A stretch of DNA of 53,540 bases, from contig JANQQS010000032.1 in the NCBI GenBank assembly GCA_028284955.1, positions 1 through 53,540 on the forward strand. Direction: 5' to 3'. A program made the position numbers and the translations under genes. Below are positions 16,177 through 24,841 of the stretch, piece by piece; positions within the stretch are counted from its first letter, which is position 1; every line of letters begins with the position of its first letter. The notes beneath the pieces are model-generated. The model searched no databases and was not told where the DNA came from. It saw only the letters and a program-made list of their open reading frames with translations. This stretch comes from Myxococcota bacterium. GTDB lineage: Bacteria; Myxococcota_A; Polyangia; Polyangiales; Houyiibacteriaceae.

Positions 16177-17525
16177 GTGCGCTGCGGCGGACGGCCCACG
16201 GGGGGCGGTGTCGCTGCGGGCAGCCATCGGCGTTCGAGCGCGCGCCATGCTTGATGCTCCTGTCCGGCTCGGCGAGAATCACCGAGCAGTTCGTATAGTC
16301 GGGGAACCGCGATGGGGATGGTTTTGCACTGTTCAACGTGCGTGCGCACCGCGGCAAGATCCACGCGCTCCGGCGCGATCAACTTTGCCCGCACGAGTCG
16401 CCCCTCGCTCGGCGCCGGCGGAGTGGAATCTGATGGCCGTGACGTTGCGAAAAACACCTGGACGTTGTGAGGAAACACGTGTTCGAGATCGGATGTGGAA
16501 TGTCCCGGAGGCAGATAGCTGAGCATGTGCATCCGTCGCTCAGTGCCTTTCCGAAGAACTCCCAGACATGGAAAGCACGGTGCATGCGAACCCTGCTCTG
16601 CACGCACCGGCGTGCCATCCCAAAGCACCAGGTCGCCATAGTCGACCGGAGCATCTCGGAACGACGGCGTTTGCACCACGCCATGACATGGACTGACAGG
16701 AGCCACCCACAGCAGCTCGAAGGTCACGGCCCGGTCTAGGTCCGCTCCTTCGCAATACGCGTCGACGGCGTGTCCCGTTCCTCGCGTGGGTATCCTCGTG
16801 CGAATCGGAGGCATGCCATTCATACCGGGCAGCCCGCTTTCGCTCGGCGAAACATCAAAGCCAAGCGTTTTCCAGGCACTCAGGGCTTCCTCTCCGTCTC
16901 CCGCGCCCGTGGCGCAAATCCCGACATTCCAGAGTACCCGGCGCGTGGGCCCCTCATGGCGCAAAGCCTCTCGCGTGCATTTGAGCGCCTCCGCAAAACG
17001 AAGTCGGCGTTTGTGGAAGAGGCCGTAGTCGAACCACCAATCCCCCCGACTGCGGTCGCACTGCATCGCGCGATCAAACGCCGCACGACTCGGTGCGTCG
17101 TGATCGGGGCCGCAAAGAGATAACGCGTTCGCGCGCTGCATCCACAGCAGACCGCCGATGTCGGGGTTTCGAGCTTGCGCTGAAGACAATTCATCGAGAG
17201 CAGCTGCTGCGCGATCGGCCGCTGCGCGAGCGGCAATCGGTTCGCGAAGGTAGGGCATGTCGATGGGAGATCCCGCCAAAGCGATCAGCGCGGAGCACCC
17301 AACAATCGACAACTCCCAATCAGCCGGCCATGCCGACCAAACTTCTTGAACCACCTCGTACACCGTGCTGCCGCCCGTGCGGCGGGCGAGCTCGAGCCAT
17401 TGGCGCGCCGCCTGCCGATCGGTCTTGGGGTCGAGATTCGCTCGATTCCATGCCGTCCATGCTTGACTGAGGTCGCCTGCCGCGAGCATTCGATCGATGG
17501 CGCGATACCCATTCTGCGCGGTCAC
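16173..17525 (-). CDS. TPR-like hypothetical protein heading the exporter operon
   Basis: A 450-residue soluble protein without a signal peptide. The N-terminal half (about 1-215) is helical with alanine- and tryptophan-rich repeats of TPR type, with pairs such as WWFDYGLFHKRRLRFAEALK and VLWNVGICATGAGDGEEALS. The C-terminal half (about 225-420) is a mixed region with several cysteines, prolines and histidines that I do not recognise. It starts at GTG 17525, divergent from the PP2C gene across 156 bases, so the two may share a regulatory region. Its stop overlaps the transporter start (ATGA). A role with the downstream transport genes is inferred only from this coupling. Confidence 0.75.
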   Translation of the reverse strand: MTAQNGYRAIDRMLAAGDLSQAWTAWNRANLDPKTDRQAARQWLELARRTGGSTVYEVVQEVWSAWPADWELSIVGCSALIALAGSPIDMPYLREPIAARAAADRAAAALDELSSAQARNPDIGGLLWMQRANALSLCGPDHDAPSRAAFDRAMQCDRSRGDWWFDYGLFHKRRLRFAEALKCTREALRHEGPTRRVLWNVGICATGAGDGEEALSAWKTLGFDVSPSESGLPGMNGMPPIRTRIPTRGTGHAVDAYCEGADLDRAVTFELLWVAPVSPCHGVVQTPSFRDAPVDYGDLVLWDGTPVRAEQGSHAPCFPCLGVLRKGTERRMHMLSYLPPGHSTSDLEHVFPHNVQVFFATSRPSDSTPPAPSEGRLVRAKLIAPERVDLAAVRTHVEQCKTIPIAVPRLYELLGDSRRAGQEHQAWRALERRWLPAATPPPVGRPPQRT

Positions 17526-17681
17526 CGCGGAACCATAGGCGAAGCGAGACGATGGATCATGCCAAATGGGAGGAAAACCCGCGTCTTTGCGAGTTCGATT
17601 CGTTTCGCGCCTGGATACTTGAAGTCATACTGCGTTCACGCGTACCCTGTAAGACGCAACAGCAGTGCTGGTGGAAGACAC

Positions 17682-18440
17682 GTGAACACCTCCGGATCCG
17701 GCTACACAGATGTAGGACGAAGGCGCACCGCCAACGAGGACGCGTTCTACTTGGACAACGATCTGGGTTTGTACGTGGTGGCCGATGGTATGGGTGGCCA
17801 CGCCGCGGGCGAAGTCGCGAGCCAAGAAGCCGTGGACACCGTGCATGGAATGGTACGTCGCGGACAAGACGTGCTGCGCAAGGTCGCGGCGGGCGACCCC
17901 GACGCAAGTTCGCTGCGGGCCGCGATCCGCTTGCTCGAAAGCGCGGTGCAGGCGGCCACGTACATGGTGTACAGCATCGCTGAGCATGAGCCGGACCAAA
18001 AGGGCATGGGCACGACACTGTCGGCACTCGCGATCTGCGGCGAGTATGGAATCACCGCGCAAGTCGGCGATTCACGCGTGTACATGGTTCGCGACGGGCA
18101 AGCGGCCGCGCTCACGGAAGATCACACGCTCGTCGCGTGGCAAGTGAAGCAAGGCATCATCACCGAAGAAGAAGCGCTGATCTCTCCGCATCGAAACGTG
18201 ATCACCCGAGCGGTGGGGAGTCGAGAGTATGTGCAGGTGGACACTCGGTATTTCGAAGTCCGGCCGGGAGATCGCTTCCTGGTGTGTTCCGACGGGCTGC
18301 ACGGCTATCTCACCGACAACGAGATTCCGCCAGTGGCCGAACTGGGCCCCGAACTCGCCGTGCGCCGATTCGTAGAAATCGCCAACGATCGCGGAGGCCG
18401 CGACAATATCACGGCAGTGGTTGTGGAGCTGCTGCCGTAG
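17682..18440 (+). CDS. PP2C-family Ser/Thr protein phosphatase
   Basis: A 252-residue stand-alone PPM phosphatase, the expected size for one domain. It shows the metal-binding and structural motifs in order: R-TANEDA near the N-terminus, VADGMGGH, GDSRVY, SDGLHGYLT and GGRDNITAVV. Such enzymes remove phosphate from proteins modified by Hanks-type kinases, and two of these kinases are encoded in this window, so it could serve either. The frame is open upstream to 17346 but that part overlaps the divergent gene. GTG 17682 has GGAAG just before it. The last 32 bases overlap the end of the convergent permease gene. Confidence 0.92.
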   Translation: MNTSGSGYTDVGRRRTANEDAFYLDNDLGLYVVADGMGGHAAGEVASQEAVDTVHGMVRRGQDVLRKVAAGDPDASSLRAAIRLLESAVQAATYMVYSIAEHEPDQKGMGTTLSALAICGEYGITAQVGDSRVYMVRDGQAAALTEDHTLVAWQVKQGIITEEEALISPHRNVITRAVGSREYVQVDTRYFEVRPGDRFLVCSDGLHGYLTDNEIPPVAELGPELAVRRFVEIANDRGGRDNITAVVVELLP

Positions 18441-19728
18441 CAGGAACGCCGAGCGCGTACTCGCGGTAGTGGAGAAAAAGGCTCTGGGTGATGCTGAGCA
18501 CGGGCACTGCGAGTAGCGCGCCCGCAATCCCGAACAGATGTTCGCCCGCAAGGAGGGCAAAAACCACCAACACCGGGTGCACTTTGGCCGCATCCCCCAT
18601 GATTTTGGGGTTGAGCAGGTTTCCTTCGATTTGGTGGATGACGAGGATCCACACCAACACCAGGGCGGCCGTTCCGAAACCATCTTGTAGGCCAATGAGC
18701 ACAGCAGGAATCGAGCTCAAAATGGAACCAAAAATGGGAATGATGCTGAGCACTCCGGCGATCAGGGTGAGAATTGGCCAGTATCGCAATTCAAGAATGT
18801 AAAAGCCGATACCGCTGAGTAACCCGTTCACGAGACAGATGAGCAACTGTCCTCGCACCACGCCGGACAAACCTTGGTCGATGCGCACGAGCAACTGGTC
18901 GAAACTCTCTCGGCGCTGCGAGGCAACCAGAGAGCGCAAAAACGCAAGGATTCGATCCTTTGTGATCAAAAGATACGCCGAAAGCATCAGCATGATGAAC
19001 AGCATGAAGACGCCACGAATCACCGTTTCAATGATCGAGCGCGCGGTTTTGAGCACCGTGACCGCATGCTCTTGAGTATTTTCTGTCATGCGGCGCAATG
19101 TCTCGGAGATCGATGTGCTCAGATCCGAGCCGGTGCGGTCCCGCGAAGCCTCGAGCGAAACGCGATAGGTCGAGCCGCGCCGCTGCACGAGCAAGCCGCG
19201 TTGCGGAAGGGTGATTTCATATTCGGCGCCGTGATCGGAGGAAACCGTACGCACTCGGATCGCCCGTGGTTGCATCGCCGCTCGATGTACGTCTTTTTCG
19301 GTGTCCGCCGGAATCGACGACGCTCGCGAGTAAGGAGCCATCGCCGCGCGAAATCGTTTTTCTAACGACGGCAACCAATCATCCCGAACGCGTTTGACGA
19401 AATGGGGGGCTTCACGAGCCAGCGCCTCAGTTTCTGCGGCAAGACGAGGCACGCTCACGATCGCGAAACCGCTCATCGTCCCCAGCAGCGCGACATACAG
19501 AATCAACACCGCGGCCCAGCGAGGCAAAAAGCGTTGGCGAAATCGGGCGCGCTCAAGCTTCTGGACCAGCGGATCCAGCACGTACGCGACCACCACTGCC
19601 AAGAAGAAAGGCAGCAGAACGTCTCGGAAGAGTAGGACGATGCCGACAAGGACGACGCCCCAGACCACGAAGAACACGGTGCGTCTTCGCCGCGAGCTAT
19701 CCTTTTGCTCTAAGCCAGACGAATCCAC
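18409..19728 (-). CDS. AI-2E/PerM-family membrane permease
   Basis: A 439-residue inner-membrane protein with two hydrophobic segments near the N-terminus (about 18-50 and 68-92), a large hydrophilic insertion (about 95-215) and a C-terminal cluster of transmembrane segments. The second cluster has the family-typical GLLSGIGFYILELRYWPILT-like segment and the P-IFGSILSSIPAV region. Family members include PerM, TqsA (AI-2 export) and a Na+/H+ antiporter, so the substrate is open. It starts at GTG 19728, nine bases after the rpsA stop, and is probably co-transcribed with it. It ends inside the convergent PP2C gene. Confidence 0.88.
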   Translation of the reverse strand: MDSSGLEQKDSSRRRRTVFFVVWGVVLVGIVLLFRDVLLPFFLAVVVAYVLDPLVQKLERARFRQRFLPRWAAVLILYVALLGTMSGFAIVSVPRLAAETEALAREAPHFVKRVRDDWLPSLEKRFRAAMAPYSRASSIPADTEKDVHRAAMQPRAIRVRTVSSDHGAEYEITLPQRGLLVQRRGSTYRVSLEASRDRTGSDLSTSISETLRRMTENTQEHAVTVLKTARSIIETVIRGVFMLFIMLMLSAYLLITKDRILAFLRSLVASQRRESFDQLLVRIDQGLSGVVRGQLLICLVNGLLSGIGFYILELRYWPILTLIAGVLSIIPIFGSILSSIPAVLIGLQDGFGTAALVLVWILVIHQIEGNLLNPKIMGDAAKVHPVLVVFALLAGEHLFGIAGALLAVPVLSITQSLFLHYREYALGVPATAAAPQPLP

Positions 19729-19737
19729 ATTGGTGGG

Positions 19738-21570
19738 CTACGAATCCTCGGAATCTGATGGAGACTCGGTTTCCGCAGCGGAGTCTTTCCCGGAGATATC
19801 TCCCAGCTTGTCTTTGAGCAGATCCCCGAGTGTGGCTTTGGACCGGCTCGGGGTCGCGGGCCCGGACGCTCCTGGCGTGCGGGGCGACTGGTCCGCGACG
19901 TACCGCATTTTCTCGTCCAGCTCCTGATTGTCCGCTTCTTTGAGCGATAGCGTGATCTTGCGGTCCTCCACGTCGAGACGCACGACCTGCGCCTTGAGAA
20001 TGTCGCCCTCGGACACCACCGATTTGGGTTCTACGTCGAGATCGTGGCTGATTTCGGCGCGCGGAATGGTGCCTTCGACGCCACGTTCCAGCTCCACCTG
20101 CGCGTCGTAGTCGGTCACCTGGATCACGCGAACTTCGAGCACCGTCCCCTCGGGGTAGCGCTCAGGAATGAATGACCACGGGTCTTCGTAGAGTTGTTTG
20201 ACGCCGAGGCTAACCTTCTTTTCGTCGTGATTGACCGAAAGGATGATGGCTTCGACTTCGTCGCCTTTACGGTAGAGCTCCGCAGGATTCAAAATGCGCT
20301 GCGTCCAGCTGAGGTCCGATTTGTGGACCATGCCGTCCACACCTTCCTCAATGCCTACGAATACGCCGTAGTCGGTGATGGACCGCACCTTGCCGCGGAT
20401 GATGTCGCCAGGGCTGTAGCTTTGCGTGAACACTGACCAGGGGTCCGGCTCCAGCTGCTTGAGTCCCAGCGAGATGCGTTTGTTTTGCGCGTCAATGTCG
20501 AGAACGACGCACTCCACATCCTGGCCCATTTCGAGAACTTTCGCCGGGTGCTTCGGCTTGGTCCATGTCATTTCGCTGACGTGAATGAGCCCCTCTACGC
20601 CTTGTTCAAGCTCGACAAATGCGCCGTAGTCGGTCAGCGAAACCACTTTGCCGCTGACTCGTTTGCCGCTCTTGTACGCCTCCGAAGCGGTGTTCCACGG
20701 GTCTTCCATCGTCTGTTTGATGCCGAGGGAGACGCGTTCGGTATCGGAGTTGTACTTCAGGACCTTGACGGTCACCTTGTCGCCTACGTTGAAGATTTCC
20801 GAGGGATGATTCACTCGGCCCCAACTCATATCGGTGATGTGCAAGAGCCCGTCGATGCCGCCGAGGTCGACGAACGCTCCGTATTCAGTGATGTTCTTGA
20901 TGGTACCGGTGACCACCTGGCCTTCTTCGAGATTCTGCAGCGTGGCCTGCTTGAGTTGATCTCGTTCCCGCTCAAGCAGCACGCGACGCGATAGAACGAT
21001 ATTGCCGCGCTTCTTATTGAACTTGATGACCTTGAAGTTGAAGGTCTGCCCGAGCAGCTTGTCCAGATTGCGCACGGGCCGGAGGTCCACTTGCGAGCCC
21101 GGCAGAAATGCTTTGACCCCGCCGCGAACGGTAACCGACAGCCCGCCCTTGACTCGTTGCGTGATGGTTCCTTCGATCAGCTCGTCTCGTTCGCACGCCG
21201 CGCTGATTTCGTCCCATACTTTGAGCTTGTCGGCCTTCTCCTTCGAAAGGAGAACCAAACCGTATTCGTTTTCTTTTGCTTCGACGAGAACATCGACTCG
21301 GTCGCCCGGGTTGACCGACACAGAGCCGGTAGCGTCGATGAACTCGGAGATCGAGATCACCCCTTCGGATTTGTATCCGATGTCCACGACCACGGAGTCT
21401 TTACCAACTTTGATGACCGAGCCGGAGACGATGTCTCCTTCCCTTAGTTGGTCCGCGCGGGTCGCCGACGCTTCGAAGAGGGCTGCGAAGGTCTCTTCCG
21501 CGGCGGGTGGAGGTTCTGCGGCACCAGTGGACTTCGGTTGTTCAGTAGGCTCAGTTTGGGTATCGGTCAT
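19738..21570 (-). CDS. rpsA: 30S ribosomal protein S1
   Basis: A 610-residue ribosomal protein that binds mRNA and helps load it on the 30S subunit. Six S1 RNA-binding repeats are visible at about 45-110, 131-196, 217-285, 302-371, 387-457 and 474-543. Repeats 3-5 carry the classic YGAFV/YGVFV and GL(L/I)H/GMVH motifs; repeats 1 and 2 are more diverged, as is normal because they bind the ribosome. The N- and C-terminal extensions are acidic and low-complexity. ATG 21570 has no clear Shine-Dalgarno sequence, which is also true of E. coli rpsA, where S1 regulates its own translation. It follows cmk in the conserved cmk-rpsA order. Confidence 0.97.
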   Translation of the reverse strand: MTDTQTEPTEQPKSTGAAEPPPAAEETFAALFEASATRADQLREGDIVSGSVIKVGKDSVVVDIGYKSEGVISISEFIDATGSVSVNPGDRVDVLVEAKENEYGLVLLSKEKADKLKVWDEISAACERDELIEGTITQRVKGGLSVTVRGGVKAFLPGSQVDLRPVRNLDKLLGQTFNFKVIKFNKKRGNIVLSRRVLLERERDQLKQATLQNLEEGQVVTGTIKNITEYGAFVDLGGIDGLLHITDMSWGRVNHPSEIFNVGDKVTVKVLKYNSDTERVSLGIKQTMEDPWNTASEAYKSGKRVSGKVVSLTDYGAFVELEQGVEGLIHVSEMTWTKPKHPAKVLEMGQDVECVVLDIDAQNKRISLGLKQLEPDPWSVFTQSYSPGDIIRGKVRSITDYGVFVGIEEGVDGMVHKSDLSWTQRILNPAELYRKGDEVEAIILSVNHDEKKVSLGVKQLYEDPWSFIPERYPEGTVLEVRVIQVTDYDAQVELERGVEGTIPRAEISHDLDVEPKSVVSEGDILKAQVVRLDVEDRKITLSLKEADNQELDEKMRYVADQSPRTPGASGPATPSRSKATLGDLLKDKLGDISGKDSAAETESPSDSEDS

Positions 21571-21700
21571 TGAAAGGACAATGTAGCGGCTCAGGGGGCT
21601 GCCCCAAAACGCCTGGGGGTGGAAGGGTGGAAGGTTGAAATTGCTTCGCAGGCGATGAACCTGCGCGTTTTGCGGAACACAATACGCTTTCCGCCGTCGG
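21571..21700 (-). promoter_or_regulatory. Predicted rpsA 5' leader with several hairpins
   Basis: If the promoter at 21708-21736 is used, rpsA mRNA has a leader of roughly 130 bases. It holds perfect inverted repeats: 6-bp arms 21672-21677 / 21689-21694, 6-bp arms 21647-21652 / 21660-21665, and 5-bp arms 21602-21606 / 21614-21618. No purine-rich ribosome site precedes the start. A structured leader without a Shine-Dalgarno sequence fits S1 autoregulation as known in E. coli, but this is inference. Confidence 0.4.
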
Positions 21701-21707
21701 GCGCGGC

Positions 21708-21736
21708 ACCCTAGCAGGCTGCTTAATGCCTGTCAA
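21708..21736 (-). promoter_or_regulatory. Predicted sigma70-type promoter of rpsA
   Basis: On the minus strand there is a perfect TTGACA (21731-21736), a 17-base spacer, and TAGGGT (21708-21713). It lies in the 187-base gap between cmk and rpsA and would give rpsA its own transcript in addition to read-through from pheA-hisC-aroA-cmk. A 5-bp inverted repeat AGCAG/CTGCT sits in the spacer. Confidence 0.45.
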
Positions 21737-21757
21737 ACGCCCCAAACTCATCGAAAA

Positions 21758-22450
21758 TCAAGGTGAAATACGGTTCGCAAGACACGTTCGAACCATTTCC
21801 GCGAGACGGGCCACCACGTCTCGCAACTCCATCGAAGTCGTGTCCACAACTGCCGCGTCGGGCGCAGCGCGAAGTGGCGCCTCAGGCCGCTGCGTGTCTT
21901 GACGATCACGACGCTGGATTTGGTCGAGGGTCGTTTCGAAACTGGCGTCCTTTCCCCTGGATTTTAGCTCTTCCACCCGCCGCCGGGCGCGCACTTCCGG
22001 GCTCGCAGTGAGGAATATTTTGATATCTGCGTTCGGAAATACCACTGTGCCAATGTCACGGCCTTCCATGACCACAGATCCTTGGGCGCCCAGCTGTCGC
22101 TGCATCTCGAGCAGAGCCTTGCGAACCGGAGCGTGTCGGCTGACCAGGCTCGCTCCTTCGGAGATTTCCGGCTCGCGAATCTCCGCACTTCTGTCTTTCC
22201 CGTCAATATGAAGATGAGCTGGACCTTCGCCCGCGACAAACGTCAGATTTAGCTCCTTTGTGAACGCTCCCAGGCGCGCGCTGGCGTCCCAACCGATACC
22301 CGCGCGCCGCGCGCTCCACGCCACCGCACGGTAAAGAGCGCCCGTATCAATCCTGATGTAGCCGAGCTCTTTGGCTAGCAACTCCGCAACGGTGCTTTTG
22401 CCCGCTCCCGCGGGGCCATCGATCGCGACGATCGGCCCGCGCGCGACCAT
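21758..22450 (-). CDS. cmk: Cytidylate kinase
   Basis: Phosphorylates CMP and dCMP with ATP. The 230-residue product has the P-loop GPAGAGKST at 14-22, the YIRIDTGALYRAVAW segment, the MEGRDIGTVVFP motif and the basic lid RRDRQDTQR. Length and motifs are typical. ATG 22450 overlaps the aroA stop by one base (TGATG), so coupling is likely. Downstream is a 187-base gap with a separate promoter before rpsA. Confidence 0.96.
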   Translation of the reverse strand: MVARGPIVAIDGPAGAGKSTVAELLAKELGYIRIDTGALYRAVAWSARRAGIGWDASARLGAFTKELNLTFVAGEGPAHLHIDGKDRSAEIREPEISEGASLVSRHAPVRKALLEMQRQLGAQGSVVMEGRDIGTVVFPNADIKIFLTASPEVRARRRVEELKSRGKDASFETTLDQIQRRDRQDTQRPEAPLRAAPDAAVVDTTSMELRDVVARLAEMVRTCLANRISP

Positions 22451-23796
22451 CAGCTGCTTTCTTCAATATGTGCACCCAGAGTCCGCAGTGTTCGCGCGAA
22501 CCCAGGAAAGCTTGTCTCTACACATTCGACATCGCGAATCACTGATGATTCGTCTGCGGCCAGAGCCAGGATCGCCGCCGACATGGCGATGCGGTGATCC
22601 CCCAAACTATGCACGTCCGCTCCGCGGAGGTTTGCGCCACCCTGAATGCGCAAGCCATCGGGCAGCTCTTCGTGTGGGACGCCAAACGCGGCGAGCACCT
22701 TCCCCATCGCGGCGATACGGTCGCTCTCCTTTACCCGCAACTCTTCGGCGTCCCGAATCTCGGTGGTGCCCTGAGATACCGCCGCCACGGCGCAGAGAAT
22801 GGGCACCTCATCGATCATGCGTACGAGCATCTCCCCGCCAACGCAGGTGCCTCGAACAGGGCCGTGGCGCGTCTCCACGCGAGCCATGGGTTCGTCGCCC
22901 GCGCCGCTCCCGGAGGGCGCGACCTCGACGTTGGCGCCCATCAGGCGAAGCGCGTCGAAAAAACCTGTGCGTGTCGGATTGATACCCACGCGGTCGACCG
23001 TAATCTCGCTGTCTGGCGCGACAAGCGCCGCTGCAATCAAGAATGCGGCGCTCGACGGGTCTCCCGGCACGCTCCAATCAAAACCGTTCCAACGCCGCGC
23101 CCAGCCGTCGCGCTGAGGGTCGAGCGCCACCATCGACCCGACGGTTTCAATCGGAATGCCGAGCGAAACCATCATGCGCTCGGTATGATCACGCGATACC
23201 ACGGGTTCTTTGAGCACCGTGGGGCCGGAAGCGTAGAGGCCACTCAACAGCAAGCAGCTCTTGATTTGAGCGCTGGCCACGCTCATCTCGTACTCGAGGC
23301 CCGCAAGCCGCTCCCCTTCGACGAGCGGCGCCACTGAGAGGGGGGGATACAGCTTGTCCGAACCTTCTCTCGAAACGCCGCCGATATGCGCACCTCGAGC
23401 GCGAAGCGGATCGATAATCCGGCTCATCGGGCGGCCGCTGAGCGATGCGTCGCCAACCAGGCGACAGCCAAATTGCTGCGCGGCAAGTACACCCGCGATG
23501 AGCCGCATGCCAGTGCCCGAATTGCCGCAATCGATGTCGCCTGGCGGCATACGCAGCCCGTGCAGCCCTACCCCATCGATCATCGCGCGAGAGCCCGCGA
23601 CCTCGATAGGCACGCCCATGGCCCGGAACGCGTTCACGGTGGCTACGTTGTCCAAACCGCGGGACAAACCGGTCACGCGGGATTGGCCTTCTGCGAGCGC
23701 CGCGAAGATGATGCTGCGGTGACTGATCGACTTGTCGCCCGGAACTTCGAGTTCGCCGCGAAGCGACCGACTGGGCTTTATACGATAACTTTTCAT
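22450..23796 (-). CDS. aroA: 3-Phosphoshikimate 1-carboxyvinyltransferase (EPSP synthase)
   Basis: Joins PEP and shikimate 3-phosphate in the sixth step of the shikimate pathway. The protein is 448 residues. PGDKSISHRSIIFAAL near the N-terminus and GNSGTGMRL around residue 93 are the substrate-binding signatures; SGRPMSRI and the C-terminal KESDRI and GDHRIAMS motifs are present. The reading frame runs open to 24045 but that part is non-homologous and overlaps the preceding gene. ATG 23796 gives the family N-terminus. It lies 40 bases after the lipoprotein gene. Confidence 0.96.
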   Translation of the reverse strand: MKSYRIKPSRSLRGELEVPGDKSISHRSIIFAALAEGQSRVTGLSRGLDNVATVNAFRAMGVPIEVAGSRAMIDGVGLHGLRMPPGDIDCGNSGTGMRLIAGVLAAQQFGCRLVGDASLSGRPMSRIIDPLRARGAHIGGVSREGSDKLYPPLSVAPLVEGERLAGLEYEMSVASAQIKSCLLLSGLYASGPTVLKEPVVSRDHTERMMVSLGIPIETVGSMVALDPQRDGWARRWNGFDWSVPGDPSSAAFLIAAALVAPDSEITVDRVGINPTRTGFFDALRLMGANVEVAPSGSGAGDEPMARVETRHGPVRGTCVGGEMLVRMIDEVPILCAVAAVSQGTTEIRDAEELRVKESDRIAAMGKVLAAFGVPHEELPDGLRIQGGANLRGADVHSLGDHRIAMSAAILALAADESSVIRDVECVETSFPGFARTLRTLGAHIEESS

Positions 23797-23836
23797 GCGG
23801 CGTGGTCTCGACCTGACTGACTGTCCACCGCAGCGA

Positions 23837-24841
23837 CTAAGTGCTGCTGCGGAGCGATAGCAGCAGCAGCGGTTTGAGGCGAGCCAATAGCGAATCGACT
23901 TTCTGCGCGTCGACACGAACGCGAACCTCGACGCCAGCTTCGCGGGCCTCAGCGCGTATCGTATCGCCGAGCGACGATAGTCCCGCGATCCGCGCGGCCA
24001 TGGAGCGCGAGGCTTCTCGGACCCGGCTGCTGATATGGTCGGCAATGCGCGTTGCGGCGGCGGAGTCGCTTGTGCGGAGCATCACAAAAAGGTCGACGCC
24101 TTGTGCCAAATCGAGCCGCGCGGCCCCCCAAACGATATCGCTAGTCGCATCCGGCAAGATGCCAGCCCGACGCAGGATTTGCTGCGTCGCCGGTGCACCT
24201 TTCGCAAGGACAACCACCGCGCCATCCGAGTTGTGATTGCCCACGTTGAGTTGTTCTCGCGCCGCCCCGACCGCCTCGGAGTTCCAGAAGGCCATACCCT
24301 GCTTTGGGTCGAAGAGGGTGTCGACCGGCGCGTCGCGAGCCACGACGCGTGTTTCAGCGGCGACTTCGCTGAGCTGATACTCCCCGATCAATCGAAGAGG
24401 GTTGCCTCTCGCGGTAGCACCATCTCGAATGTCTGCCGTAGCGACCCCTGCGGACTGCGCCACCGTCGCTTCCACCGCGGCCGTGTCGAGGTCGCCGAGT
24501 AACGACGCGTGGCCGAACCGAAGTCCGTCGCCTTCGCTTTCCACCATCGATGCTGTGACGGTGGTGAAACGGGAGAGCGCCCCGACCGCATCTCCCGTTT
24601 CATCGCCCAGAAGCTTCGACGCGGTCAGTAGTTCTTGGATGAGGTCAAAGTATCGCGAGGTTCGAAGCTCGTCGCCATTCAGTCGAACTAGCGCAACTGC
24701 GTTCGGAGGCGCGACCCGATCCGCTGGGGGAAGAGCGAGTGGAGACTGTGGAGACTTGACGCGTTCGGCATGATTCGCAGGTCCGCCGCAAGCGACGATG
24801 CATAGGAACCCGAACGCCAAAACGATCCGCGTTTGTTTCAT
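23837..24841 (-). CDS. Predicted lipoprotein inside the aromatic supraoperon
   Basis: A 334-residue protein that I do not recognise. It starts with a short signal peptide and a lipobox ending at Cys18 (IVAC-GG), so it should be lipid-anchored outside the inner membrane. The body has about 90 residues resembling ALVRLNGDELRTSRYF followed by alternating helices and strands, ending in a leucine-rich tail. ATG 24841 overlaps the hisC stop (ATGA), tying its translation to an amino-acid biosynthesis operon. This is unexpected for an envelope protein; the position is usually held by tyrA in related operons. No catalytic motif is seen. Confidence 0.8.
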   Translation of the reverse strand: MKQTRIVLAFGFLCIVACGGPANHAERVKSPQSPLALPPADRVAPPNAVALVRLNGDELRTSRYFDLIQELLTASKLLGDETGDAVGALSRFTTVTASMVESEGDGLRFGHASLLGDLDTAAVEATVAQSAGVATADIRDGATARGNPLRLIGEYQLSEVAAETRVVARDAPVDTLFDPKQGMAFWNSEAVGAAREQLNVGNHNSDGAVVVLAKGAPATQQILRRAGILPDATSDIVWGAARLDLAQGVDLFVMLRTSDSAAATRIADHISSRVREASRSMAARIAGLSSLGDTIRAEAREAGVEVRVRVDAQKVDSLLARLKPLLLLSLRSST

